64,000 nucleotides of DNA, taken from assembly GCA_964447405.1 (NCBI GenBank), contig CAYUSP010000001.1:372001-436000 (forward strand), given 5' to 3'. Below are positions 8,583-15,561 of this stretch, piece by piece. The first letter of the stretch is position 1. Every line of letters begins with the position of its first letter. This DNA comes from JALNZF01 sp964447405 (GTDB lineage: Bacteria; Nitrospirota; UBA9217). Below the pieces are notes generated by a model. That model did no database searches, was not told the origin of the DNA, and saw only the letters and a list, made by a program, of their open reading frames with translations. The translations under genes and the position numbers were made by a program.

Positions 8583-9558
8583 GATTGATCCCCATTGAGT
8601 ATATGTCCGAAGCAGGTGTATTATTTCCCCATCCGTCCTTATGAATAGAGTGGCTCCAGGTCAGTTTCAGCGACCAGGCCCTGTCAAGGGTAGAGTAAAC
8701 GATAGTCCCAGCGATCGAATCCTTCCTAAGGCCTCCCGTGGGATCCCGGTTGCCATTTATCGTGCCTTCGTCTTCCCTTACTTCGGAAAAAGCCGCGGTA
8801 TAGGTCAGGTGCTTTCGCATACCCATGAAATCGATCATATCAGCATAGCTCAGCGCCAGCGTTCCGGCGGAACGGTCTCCGAGCTGCTTACGATAAGGCT
8901 GCACATACTCACCGTATTCACGGTTGATCGGACGTTCAGGATATATGCCATAGCTCAGCAGGAGAGAGGCGCTCCAGGGGTAAATCGTCTTGTCCAGCAG
9001 CATGTTGGCATCGAGCCGGTAAAATCCGCGGCCAGTGATGTCGAAGCTGCTCTGCGCAGAATCATAGGGTGAAACGCCGGTGGGTATGGTCAGGGAAAGT
9101 CCGATTGTTGCAGAAGGGGTAAGGTCACCGAGTTCATCAACGCCAAGCCGGCACATTGCTCCGTCGTATGCCTCGTACCAGAGGTTGAAAGAAGCATCTC
9201 CCATGCCCTCTGATCGGGAAGAGAGGCCCGAAAAGGCATTGTCATTCCAGATATAGGGGAAAGCCAGGCTTGCCTGCCATTGGGGGGCGATCCGCAGCGC
9301 ATATCCGAGGTTCAGGCGGTACTGCTTCAGATCAGTCCCGGGCTGATCGCGCTGATAGCCGCCGCCCTTGGTCCAGAATCCATCGTACTTTTCTATCTCA
9401 AGGGAGGTGTCTATCATTGCGTGCGCAGCTTTCGGGAGCATGAGCGCGGAAGCCGATCCTCCTCCGCAGCAGGAGCCGGCCCAAGAGGCTGCAGAGAAGA
9501 AGCACGCGGCCCCCCACATGAGGGCCGCATGAAATATTATTCGGGAAAATGGAACCAT
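8569..9558 (-). CDS. Outer-membrane beta-barrel protein
   Basis: A 329-residue protein with a signal peptide (cleavage near SWA-GS) and an unusual mature N-terminus GSCCGGGSASA. The remainder alternates aromatic and polar residues in beta-strand pattern and ends in Phe-Glu (GINHAFE), close to an outer-membrane targeting signature. It resembles the MetA-pathway/transporter group of small barrels. The double Cys directly after the signal could bind a metal or lipid. It overlaps the redoxin gene and follows the Met/His-rich lipoprotein gene by 15 bp, so it belongs to the same transcript. Substrate unknown. Confidence 0.65.
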   Translation of the reverse strand: MVPFSRIIFHAALMWGAACFFSAASWAGSCCGGGSASALMLPKAAHAMIDTSLEIEKYDGFWTKGGGYQRDQPGTDLKQYRLNLGYALRIAPQWQASLAFPYIWNDNAFSGLSSRSEGMGDASFNLWYEAYDGAMCRLGVDELGDLTPSATIGLSLTIPTGVSPYDSAQSSFDITGRGFYRLDANMLLDKTIYPWSASLLLSYGIYPERPINREYGEYVQPYRKQLGDRSAGTLALSYADMIDFMGMRKHLTYTAAFSEVREDEGTINGNRDPTGGLRKDSIAGTIVYSTLDRAWSLKLTWSHSIHKDGWGNNTPASDIYSMGINHAFE

Positions 9559-9573
9559 GTGTTCACCGTACTA

Positions 9574-11166
9574 TTACTGCGTCTTGACCAGGAAGGTAGC
9601 ATAGCCGTTTGTGCCGGTTGGATTTGAAGCAAGGCCGTTCGTGGTCTTGTCCTCTCCATTGACAACCAATTTGACCTGGATCGTCGCTGTCGTATTGGAA
9701 ACCAGATTGGAAAAACCGGACACGGACCAATGCCCCTTCGTGTTGTCCGTTGCCGCGATCCAGGTGGTCCCACCGTCAGAAGAGGCTTGGACACTCATGG
9801 ATGTTACCGTACCAGTGGGGCTGCTGAGAACGGCGCCGACTGATACCACGGGATAACTCATCATACTCTCTTTGGCTGCTATGAACAATTTAAACGATGC
9901 GGTAGGGCTGCTCAAAGGCCCGTCGTTAAAAAGATAATACGAGCGTTTTTCCGTCCCGGTCATGCTGGTAATGATATCGCTCTGGCCCTTGAGGGTCGTA
10001 CGTATTGTATCCGTGCCCATGGCCATGCCTACTGCGGGGAAGAAGGTCGCGGATTCACCCATGCCCATGCCGTTGCTGATCATTACCTTCAGTTCCCAAT
10101 ATCCCATGCCTGGTCCCGAGGCCATCAGATAATAGACGGTGCAGGTATAGGTTCCCGGGGTCGCGGATTCCGTGACCGCATCAAACGGTGTTGCATGGCG
10201 CATGGCGGCCATGTGCATCATCGGCATCAGGGACAGGCTCAGACCGGTTGCAGCAGAACCATCGCTTCGCTTCGTGACCTTTATCTTGAAGGAGGTTTTC
10301 CCCTGAGCAGCCGCCATCATTCCGGGGACATATTCGACCCGGTAGGTGCTGGTGAGCACAACCCTGGCAAAGGGCGGAGACCCGATCTGGTCCGGCGTTA
10401 CGCCGGTAAGGTTGTGAGTCGTGTTCGATTGATAGGAAACGAGAGCCAGTTCGAACCTGTTCTGGAGATCTTCAGGCAGGGCGGCTCCGTTCACCGTGCC
10501 GGTCGATCCATTCATTCTACCGTCATCCGCCAGATCGCGGGCTATTGCCGCCATCAGATCGAACTGCTGGTCCGGAGTAAGGCTCATATCTCTGGCGAGT
10601 TGGCTGAAGACGCCTGCCCGGAATCCCGCGAGCCGCTGCGGAGAATCAGATCCTGATGATGCGGCATTTCTGGGTTCGATTGAAGTGTCCGGCGTATATC
10701 CAAAGGCCGCATTGAAGATCGAATTCGCCTCCCCGATCGTTTTGCCGCCCTGGCTGACAAGAGCATGGACGATGGTTGATGACGGATCGAGATTTACCGT
10801 CTGCGTGGTTGAAAGCGATCCGCCTGATACGTAAGCGGCAAGAGTTCCCGCTGTTGTAGCAGTTCCTGTCACTTCATCCGTGAACGATCCGCCAACAGCT
10901 TCTATGCGGAGATCGTTCGCAAGCGCCGTAGAGGGGACATTCGCGCTATAGGTTCCGTCAACCGAGGTCGTGACCGGCCCGGCGATCGTATTCCCCGCCG
11001 CGTCCTTGACAACAACGGAAGAACCTGAAACAGGCGCCGCGAAAATAACGCCGGTAACAGCGGTGGTTGCGACAGGATCATCGCTCGATTTCGTGCCGCA
11101 AGCAATTGTGACAGTCAATAATGCAATCATAAGAACTACTATGGTCTTGAATATTGTTGGTTTCAT
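9574..11166 (-). CDS. Large lipoprotein with Met/His-rich segment
   Basis: A 530-residue exported protein with a lipobox (VTIACG) and an AGGGGAG ribosome site before the ATG. After a Ser/Thr-rich carboxypeptidase-regulatory-like beta domain (about 35-125), a helical region follows. Near residues 300-390 there is an unusual Met/His cluster (LSLMPMMHMAAMRHATPFD, then ISNGMGMGESATF and GMAMGTD), similar to YtkA/FixH-like or copper-binding proteins. The C-terminus is Ig-like. The Met/His clusters, together with the NosL-like neighbour, suggest copper binding, but this is inference. No named family is recognised over the full length. Confidence 0.6.
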   Translation of the reverse strand: MKPTIFKTIVVLMIALLTVTIACGTKSSDDPVATTAVTGVIFAAPVSGSSVVVKDAAGNTIAGPVTTSVDGTYSANVPSTALANDLRIEAVGGSFTDEVTGTATTAGTLAAYVSGGSLSTTQTVNLDPSSTIVHALVSQGGKTIGEANSIFNAAFGYTPDTSIEPRNAASSGSDSPQRLAGFRAGVFSQLARDMSLTPDQQFDLMAAIARDLADDGRMNGSTGTVNGAALPEDLQNRFELALVSYQSNTTHNLTGVTPDQIGSPPFARVVLTSTYRVEYVPGMMAAAQGKTSFKIKVTKRSDGSAATGLSLSLMPMMHMAAMRHATPFDAVTESATPGTYTCTVYYLMASGPGMGYWELKVMISNGMGMGESATFFPAVGMAMGTDTIRTTLKGQSDIITSMTGTEKRSYYLFNDGPLSSPTASFKLFIAAKESMMSYPVVSVGAVLSSPTGTVTSMSVQASSDGGTTWIAATDNTKGHWSVSGFSNLVSNTTATIQVKLVVNGEDKTTNGLASNPTGTNGYATFLVKTQ

Positions 11167-11233
11167 CTGATATTCTCCCCTTTAATTACGCGCTACGCTG
11201 CCTTCACAGCGCGCATTCGCACAGATCAAGCAA

Positions 11234-11263
11234 AGCCGGACGGGAAGGACATCCCGCCCGGCT
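11234..11263 (-). terminator. GC-rich hairpin between cytochrome and lipoprotein genes
   Basis: AGCCGG-A-CGGGA pairs with TCCCG-C-CCGGCT, an 11-bp stem with one mismatch. It lies between the split-Soret-like gene (ending 11278) and the lipoprotein gene (starting 11166) on the minus strand. Only a weak T run follows, so it may be a partial terminator or an RNA-processing element tuning relative expression. Confidence 0.5.
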
Positions 11264-11277
11264 CCTATCAAACAGTC

Positions 11278-12090
11278 TTATTTCTTTGCCGTCGGTGCTG
11301 AGGGAATGCTCGTGTTGTGGCATTCCGTGCAGTTCTGCTGCGCCGGGATGCCCAAATCCTTGCCAGGCGTCCAGGCGGTTGACGGCTTATAGGTGCCGTC
11401 CTTCCAGGCATTGAGATCGATGACGAGCTTATGCGCGACGCTGGCAGTGATTCTTGCGCACCGATCTTTTCTCTCCGGACTCGACAACGCAAAGCCTGAC
11501 GCCTTCATCCATTTGCCGACCGAAACATGGCACAGTGGTGATTCGCTCTTGGTCTGGATGATCGCTGTCTTCTGCTTCGGTTCCTTGGGCGCGTAGACGG
11601 GGAGTTTGGTATTGGAATACCAATCCATCATTGATGAGCCGATGCTGTGGCCGTGTTCGCAATCCGGCCCGGCGATGCGCGGACCGATGATCACATTGCT
11701 GACAATGTTCGCGCCTGCATTGGAGCCGCAGATGGTTCCCCATCCGGCCATGCCGCCTTCAAGCACGATGAATGAATCAATGGGGAATGACTTGTACGGC
11801 TCCCCGACCTTTTCGCGCAGTTGGCTGAACACGCTGCTGATGACCGCGGCGCCGCAGAACACGCGATACCACTCTTTGTAGGCAAGCTCCGCGGTCTGGT
11901 CCGGATCGAGTTTCACATAGGGCCAGGGCCATTTTTCCGAGGAACCGCCCAATGCATGCGCTTTGGGCACAAACCCCGGCATAGCTGAAGCAAGCGCCGT
12001 GAATCCAGCCACACCGACAGCGCACTTACCCGCGTTGATAAGAAGACTTCTTCTGGACATCTCTGTATCAAGCATCTTTTTCTCTTCCAT
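11278..12090 (-). CDS. Split-Soret-like cytochrome c (C_GCAxxG_C_C family), Tat-exported
   Basis: A 270-residue precursor. A twin-arginine signal (MSRRSLLINAGKCAVG, cleavage near AHA-LG) shows export as a folded protein. The Cys pattern FCGAAVISS, then GWGTICGSNAGA, then GPDCEHGHS fits the C_GCAxxG_C_C family. A single CxxCH (NCTECHN) near the C-terminus is the only canonical heme c site I can see; split-Soret cytochromes of sulfate reducers are related in length and Tat export. The ribosome site AAGGAGG is strong. It is probably the first gene of the minus-strand redox operon, behind an extended inverted repeat. Confidence 0.72.
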   Translation of the reverse strand: MEEKKMLDTEMSRRSLLINAGKCAVGVAGFTALASAMPGFVPKAHALGGSSEKWPWPYVKLDPDQTAELAYKEWYRVFCGAAVISSVFSQLREKVGEPYKSFPIDSFIVLEGGMAGWGTICGSNAGANIVSNVIIGPRIAGPDCEHGHSIGSSMMDWYSNTKLPVYAPKEPKQKTAIIQTKSESPLCHVSVGKWMKASGFALSSPERKDRCARITASVAHKLVIDLNAWKDGTYKPSTAWTPGKDLGIPAQQNCTECHNTSIPSAPTAKK

Positions 12091-12163
12091 AGATCTTGAA
12101 CCTCCTTAATGGGATTGTTGATATCACAGCAAAAACATATAAACACCCGGAGGCAGAAAAGTT

Positions 12164-12225
12164 GACTCCGCTTCAGAAATATCGTAATACTGTGCAAAAA
12201 AAGAGGATATTGCCGAAGCGGAGTC
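12164..12225. repeat. Long inverted repeat in leader of the cytochrome gene
   Basis: GACTCCGCTTC (12164-12174) is the exact reverse complement of GAAGCGGAGTC (12215-12225). Inside, AATATC and GATATT pair again, so a long stem with a small internal bulge can form. It is 74 bp upstream of the minus-strand cytochrome start and downstream of the small gene at 12588-12304. It could be a terminator for that gene or a regulatory leader. Confidence 0.6.
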
Positions 12226-12238
12226 GAGCTTGCTGACA

Positions 12239-12254
12239 CGTGCACGCGTGCACG
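12239..12254. promoter_or_regulatory. 16-bp perfect palindrome, possible operator
   Basis: CGTGCACGCGTGCACG is its own reverse complement. It lies between the small exported-protein gene and the cytochrome gene, next to the 12164-12225 inverted repeat. Its length and symmetry suit a dimeric repressor, but no regulator is identified. Confidence 0.4.
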
Positions 12255-12303
12255 CGCCTATTCCGGGGAGGAATACTCACAACTTCGGTCTTTGTACTGA
12301 TGA

Positions 12304-12588
12304 TTAGTGTTTAGGAGGACGTTCTTCTTGAAAGGCGTAAATGAGCGGCAATGCAGGTAATGCTGAAATTTCAGCGGCCAAGTGCGCTGCCAGGGGAAGG
12401 GACTGGCAGGTGAATGAGATCATGCAGGGCATTTCTCCGCCTGATGAGAGTGCGGGAGTCGCTGAATGGCAGACATCCAGCGTCCCAATAGCGGCAGTAG
12501 CCCCCTGATCGGACATGAATGGCAGGGAAGGGGGGAGCACGATGCTGAGTGAGATTGCTACAAGAATTATTACGGCTTGCCATTTCAT
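12304..12588 (-). CDS. Small exported or membrane-anchored protein, unknown
   Basis: A protein of about 94 residues from the ATG at 12588. A hydrophobic N-terminus (MKWQAVIILVAISLSIVLPP) looks like a signal or anchor. The mature part has three cysteines (LDVCHSA, MPCMISFTCQ) in a pattern I do not recognise. The gene has a near-consensus promoter whose predicted transcript starts 2 nt before the ATG, which argues that it is real and that 12588 is the start. It is divergent from mobA and precedes the cytochrome gene. Confidence 0.5.
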   Translation of the reverse strand: MKWQAVIILVAISLSIVLPPSLPFMSDQGATAAIGTLDVCHSATPALSSGGEMPCMISFTCQSLPLAAHLAAEISALPALPLIYAFQEERPPKH

Positions 12589-12596
12589 GACGACAC

Positions 12597-12624
12597 TATA
12601 TACAAATTCATCAAGTACTGTCAA
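12597..12624 (-). promoter_or_regulatory. Sigma-70-like promoter, leaderless, for the small exported protein
   Basis: Read on the minus strand, TTGACA (12624-12619), 16 bp, TATATA (12602-12597). The calculated start (about 12590) is 2 nt before the ATG at 12588. No ribosome site is present. Confidence 0.6.
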
Positions 12625-12705
12625 CGTAAAATTCCAGTTTGTATAAGTTCAGGTCCGTTTCGTGTTAAAATGGCAACGAAGATGGGGCCATGATCAAGTT
12701 CCTTG

Positions 12706-12734
12706 TTGACACCCTGTTGTAAATACTGTAATTT
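12706..12734 (+). promoter_or_regulatory. Sigma-70-like promoter, leaderless, for mobA
   Basis: TTGACA (12706-12711), 17 bp, TAATTT (12729-12734). The seventh base after the -10 is the A of the mobA ATG (12741), so transcription would begin on the start codon. There is no Shine-Dalgarno sequence in the AT-rich gap. Confidence 0.6.
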
Positions 12735-12740
12735 TAAAAT

Positions 12741-13331
12741 ATGACTGGAATAGTGCTGTCTGGCGGTGAGAGCAGGCGCATGGGCACGAACAAGGCATTT
12801 TTGTGCCTTGAGGGCCAACCGTTGATCGAACATATTCTGCGGATCATGCGGAGCCTTTTTCCGCGAATAATTATTGTGACCAACACACCGATGGCCTATG
12901 TTTCCTACGGTGTTGATGTGGTCGCCGATGCAGTCCATAAACGGGGGCCGCTTACCGGCATTTATTCCGGCCTTCTTGCATCGTCGGACGAACACAATTT
13001 TGTCGTTGCCTGCGACATGCCTTTTTTGAATGCCGGTCTTCTCTCGTACATGGCAGGCCTTGTTGGCAGGTATGACATCGTTGCACCATCCATCAGAGGC
13101 CTTCTTGAGCCGCTTCATGCGATTTATGCGAGGAAACTGCTACCGGTCATCGAAGACCGGCTTCAGAAGAACGAACAGCAGATCCAGGGAATCTATGAAG
13201 GCGCGATGGTGCGCTATGTAACGGAAACAGAAATCGACCGCTATGATCCTGAAAGGCGGTCGTTTGTGAATCTCAACACGCCGAAGGAATACGAGGAGGC
13301 AACATGTTCGGACTTGGAATGCCGGAACTGA
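12741..13331 (+). CDS. mobA: Molybdenum cofactor guanylyltransferase MobA
   Basis: A 196-residue nucleotidyltransferase that attaches GMP to molybdopterin, making the guanine dinucleotide form of the cofactor. The N-terminal signature IVLSGGESRRMGTNKAF binds GTP; the metal-binding aspartate is in VVACDMPFL (about residue 94), and RRSFVNLNTPKEYEEA is the typical C-terminal motif. Its end overlaps the start of tatA by 28 bp. That pairing makes sense because bis-MGD enzymes are commonly exported by Tat. The gene starts directly at a promoter and may be leaderless. Confidence 0.93.
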   Translation: MTGIVLSGGESRRMGTNKAFLCLEGQPLIEHILRIMRSLFPRIIIVTNTPMAYVSYGVDVVADAVHKRGPLTGIYSGLLASSDEHNFVVACDMPFLNAGLLSYMAGLVGRYDIVAPSIRGLLEPLHAIYARKLLPVIEDRLQKNEQQIQGIYEGAMVRYVTETEIDRYDPERRSFVNLNTPKEYEEATCSDLECRN

Positions 13332-13492
13332 TAGTTATTTTGGTCATTGTGCTGGTGATATTCGGCGCGAGCCGCCTGCCGCAGCTGGGAGAAGGCCTGG
13401 GAAAGGCCATTAAAGGTTTTAAGAAAGGCATTTCCGAATCAGGCTCGACTGACAGCACCAAGGATTCTGGAAATAAGGACAACAAAGCCTGA
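13304..13492 (+). CDS. tatA: Twin-arginine translocase subunit TatA/TatE
   Basis: A 62-residue protein: MFGLGMPELIVILVIVLVIF is the single membrane helix, followed by the hinge FGASRLPQLGEGLGKAI and an amphipathic helix (KGFKKG), then a short charged tail. This is the standard TatA layout. The ribosome site GAGGAGG lies inside the end of mobA, 5 nt before the ATG, so the two are coupled. TatA forms the size-variable pore for folded substrates such as the Tat-signal cytochrome encoded at 11278-12090. tatB/tatC are not in the window. Confidence 0.95.
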   Translation: MFGLGMPELIVILVIVLVIFGASRLPQLGEGLGKAIKGFKKGISESGSTDSTKDSGNKDNKA

Positions 13493-13504
13493 TCCGGGCG
13501 CGGC

Positions 13505-15274
13505 ATGAAAAAGATGAATTGGGTTCTTGCGGAGCCTGACGCGGTTGCCGCGACCTTACTTTCAGAGCAGGCCAGCCTGCATCCTCTTATTGCGAAGTTG
13601 CTGGTTAATCGTGGCATCATTGATCCGGCTGAAGCCCTCGCATTTCTTGCCTGCGATCTGTCGTCCCTGTCCAGTCCCGGGATCTTTCTCCAGATGGAAA
13701 AGGCTGTGACGCGGATCCAAGCAGCAATCTCGGCACAGGAGAATATCTCGGTATACGGTGACTACGATGTCGATGGCGTCACGGGCGCATCAGTGCTGTA
13801 CCTGGTGCTCAAACAACTCGGGGCAAAAGTCGCATGCTATATACCGGACCGGATGACCGAAGGGTACGGGCTGAACGCGGAAGCGCTGGGGACGCTCAAG
13901 CGGTCCGGTGTAAAACTCGTGATCTCCGTGGACTGCGGCATCACTGCCTTGAAAGAGGCGGAGATAGCCGGGAGCCTTGGCCTCGATCTGATCATTACCG
14001 ATCATCATGAATTCGAACAGCGGGGTGGATCAGGCGATGCGAGTGCGCCGAACCTTCCACGCGCATACGCTGTCCTGCATCCCGGTCTGATAAAACCAGA
14101 TGTGCCTCTTGTTCAGCGGGAATTTGTGCAAGGGCTTACCGGCGTCGGCATGGCGTTCAAGCTCGTGCAGGCGCTTCTCGGCGGCAGGGCGGACGACGAA
14201 CGCCTGATATCCTGCCTCGATCTCGTTACCCTGGGGACCATCGCTGACGTAGGCAGGATAACCGGAGAGAACAGGGTTTTGGTGAAACATGGCCTTGCGA
14301 GGATGTCTGCTGATGCTGTTGTCCAGCGGCCGGGCATTGAGGCACTGATACAGGTTTCGCGGCTGTCAGGGAAAAATATCGGTGTGGGCACCGTGGGCTT
14401 CTCCCTTGCGCCGCGGATCAATGCAAGCGGCAGGCTGAAGCGGGCCGATTCCGCATTCCGGCTGTTGACGACCGCTTCTCCGGACGAAGCGCGCGAACTT
14501 GCCGAGGAACTAGACGCGATAAATCGAGAGCGCCAGTCAGTGGAAGAGGGCATCTGGGTAGAGGCGCGCAAGCTGTGCGGACAGTTCGATACCGCAGCAG
14601 CAGGAGCCCTGGTGCTGGCATCAGAAGGCTGGCATGCCGGTGTCATAGGAATAGTGGCGTCGCGCATTGTTGAGGAGTTCTATCGCCCCACTGCCCTCAT
14701 ATCGATTCGGGACGGAGTGGGCAAAGGTTCCGCGCGCAGCATCTCTGGTTTTGATCTCTACGAAGGGCTTGCAGTCTGCTCTGACCTGCTGTTGGGGTTC
14801 GGCGGGCATAAGTATGCGGCAGGTTTCACGATCGCACAAGAGAATATCCCGGCATTGCGCGAACGGCTAAGCTCTATCGTGATGGAGCGCATGGGTCCCA
14901 GAGGCTTCATACGCTCGCTCAACGTGGACAGCGCTGTATCGCTCGATGAACTGACGCTTGAACTGATGCAGGAAATGGAACAGATCGCCCCCTTTGGGCA
15001 GGGTAATCCTGAACCGCGACTGGGTTCGCGGGGGCTCCAGGTGGTTTCATCCCGGATCGTGGGCAACAACCATTTGAAGATGAAACTGAAGCAGGCCCAG
15101 GGACCCGTGCTTGACGCAATAGCCTTCAACCAGGGGCCGCTTCTCGGCAACCTGGCAAAAAGCAGTGCCTGCCTGGCAGCGGTGTTTACCCCGCGTTTGA
15201 ATGTCTGGAATGGATCAACCAAGGTGGAATTGGATATCCGGGACATCAAGACTGATAAGGGCAATGCCAAGTGA
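13505..15274 (+). CDS. recJ: Single-stranded-DNA-specific exonuclease RecJ
   Basis: A 589-residue 5'-3' ssDNA exonuclease of the DHH family, acting in recombination and mismatch repair. Motif I is ISVYGDYDVDG (about residue 80), motif II ISVDCGIT, and motif III IITDHHE (the DHH, about 165); Asp and His here bind two metals. The DHHA1 domain contains GFGGHKYAAGF (about residue 430), and a C-terminal OB domain follows. The length is normal. It starts 13 bp after tatA with no obvious Shine-Dalgarno sequence. Confidence 0.95.
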   Translation: MKKMNWVLAEPDAVAATLLSEQASLHPLIAKLLVNRGIIDPAEALAFLACDLSSLSSPGIFLQMEKAVTRIQAAISAQENISVYGDYDVDGVTGASVLYLVLKQLGAKVACYIPDRMTEGYGLNAEALGTLKRSGVKLVISVDCGITALKEAEIAGSLGLDLIITDHHEFEQRGGSGDASAPNLPRAYAVLHPGLIKPDVPLVQREFVQGLTGVGMAFKLVQALLGGRADDERLISCLDLVTLGTIADVGRITGENRVLVKHGLARMSADAVVQRPGIEALIQVSRLSGKNIGVGTVGFSLAPRINASGRLKRADSAFRLLTTASPDEARELAEELDAINRERQSVEEGIWVEARKLCGQFDTAAAGALVLASEGWHAGVIGIVASRIVEEFYRPTALISIRDGVGKGSARSISGFDLYEGLAVCSDLLLGFGGHKYAAGFTIAQENIPALRERLSSIVMERMGPRGFIRSLNVDSAVSLDELTLELMQEMEQIAPFGQGNPEPRLGSRGLQVVSSRIVGNNHLKMKLKQAQGPVLDAIAFNQGPLLGNLAKSSACLAAVFTPRLNVWNGSTKVELDIRDIKTDKGNAK

Positions 15275-15329
15275 CAATACAGTCCTCTATACGATTCTTC
15301 GGCAGCTATTGAATTGAGTTGAAAAGATT

Positions 15330-15505
15330 TTCACCGCCGAGACGCTGAGACGCAGAGAATAATTTTGTATGAGTCAACAGCAGTGTAAAGCAATTTTTTC
15401 GCGCAAAGCCGCCAAGACGCCAAGCAAGTCGCAAAAAAACACTGGCTTTTGTCTTAACCCAGGATTTAAAGGTTTTCTTTGCGCTCTTTGCGGCTTGGCG
15501 CGAGA
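15330..15505. repeat. Dispersed GCCGAGACGC / GCAAAGCCGC intergenic repeats
   Basis: Three related GC-rich units lie in the recJ-relA gap: 15330-15358 (CACCGCCGAGACGCTGAGAC...), 15400-15424 (CGCGCAAAGCCGCCAAGACG...) and 15478-15505, the last being an inverted, diverged copy of the second. The second and third can fold into a large hairpin. Elements of this style are scattered between genes in many genomes and are non-coding. The rest of the gap holds nothing else I can identify. Confidence 0.65.
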
Positions 15506-15561
15506 CGTATCGCATTTAACTTGAATAGTCATTGACACTGTCCTTTGGAGCTTGAATAACT

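Noticed and set aside
12621..13118. Minus-strand frame of 165 codons over mobA
   Set aside because: It is the shadow of mobA; no ribosome site and no protein-like motif.
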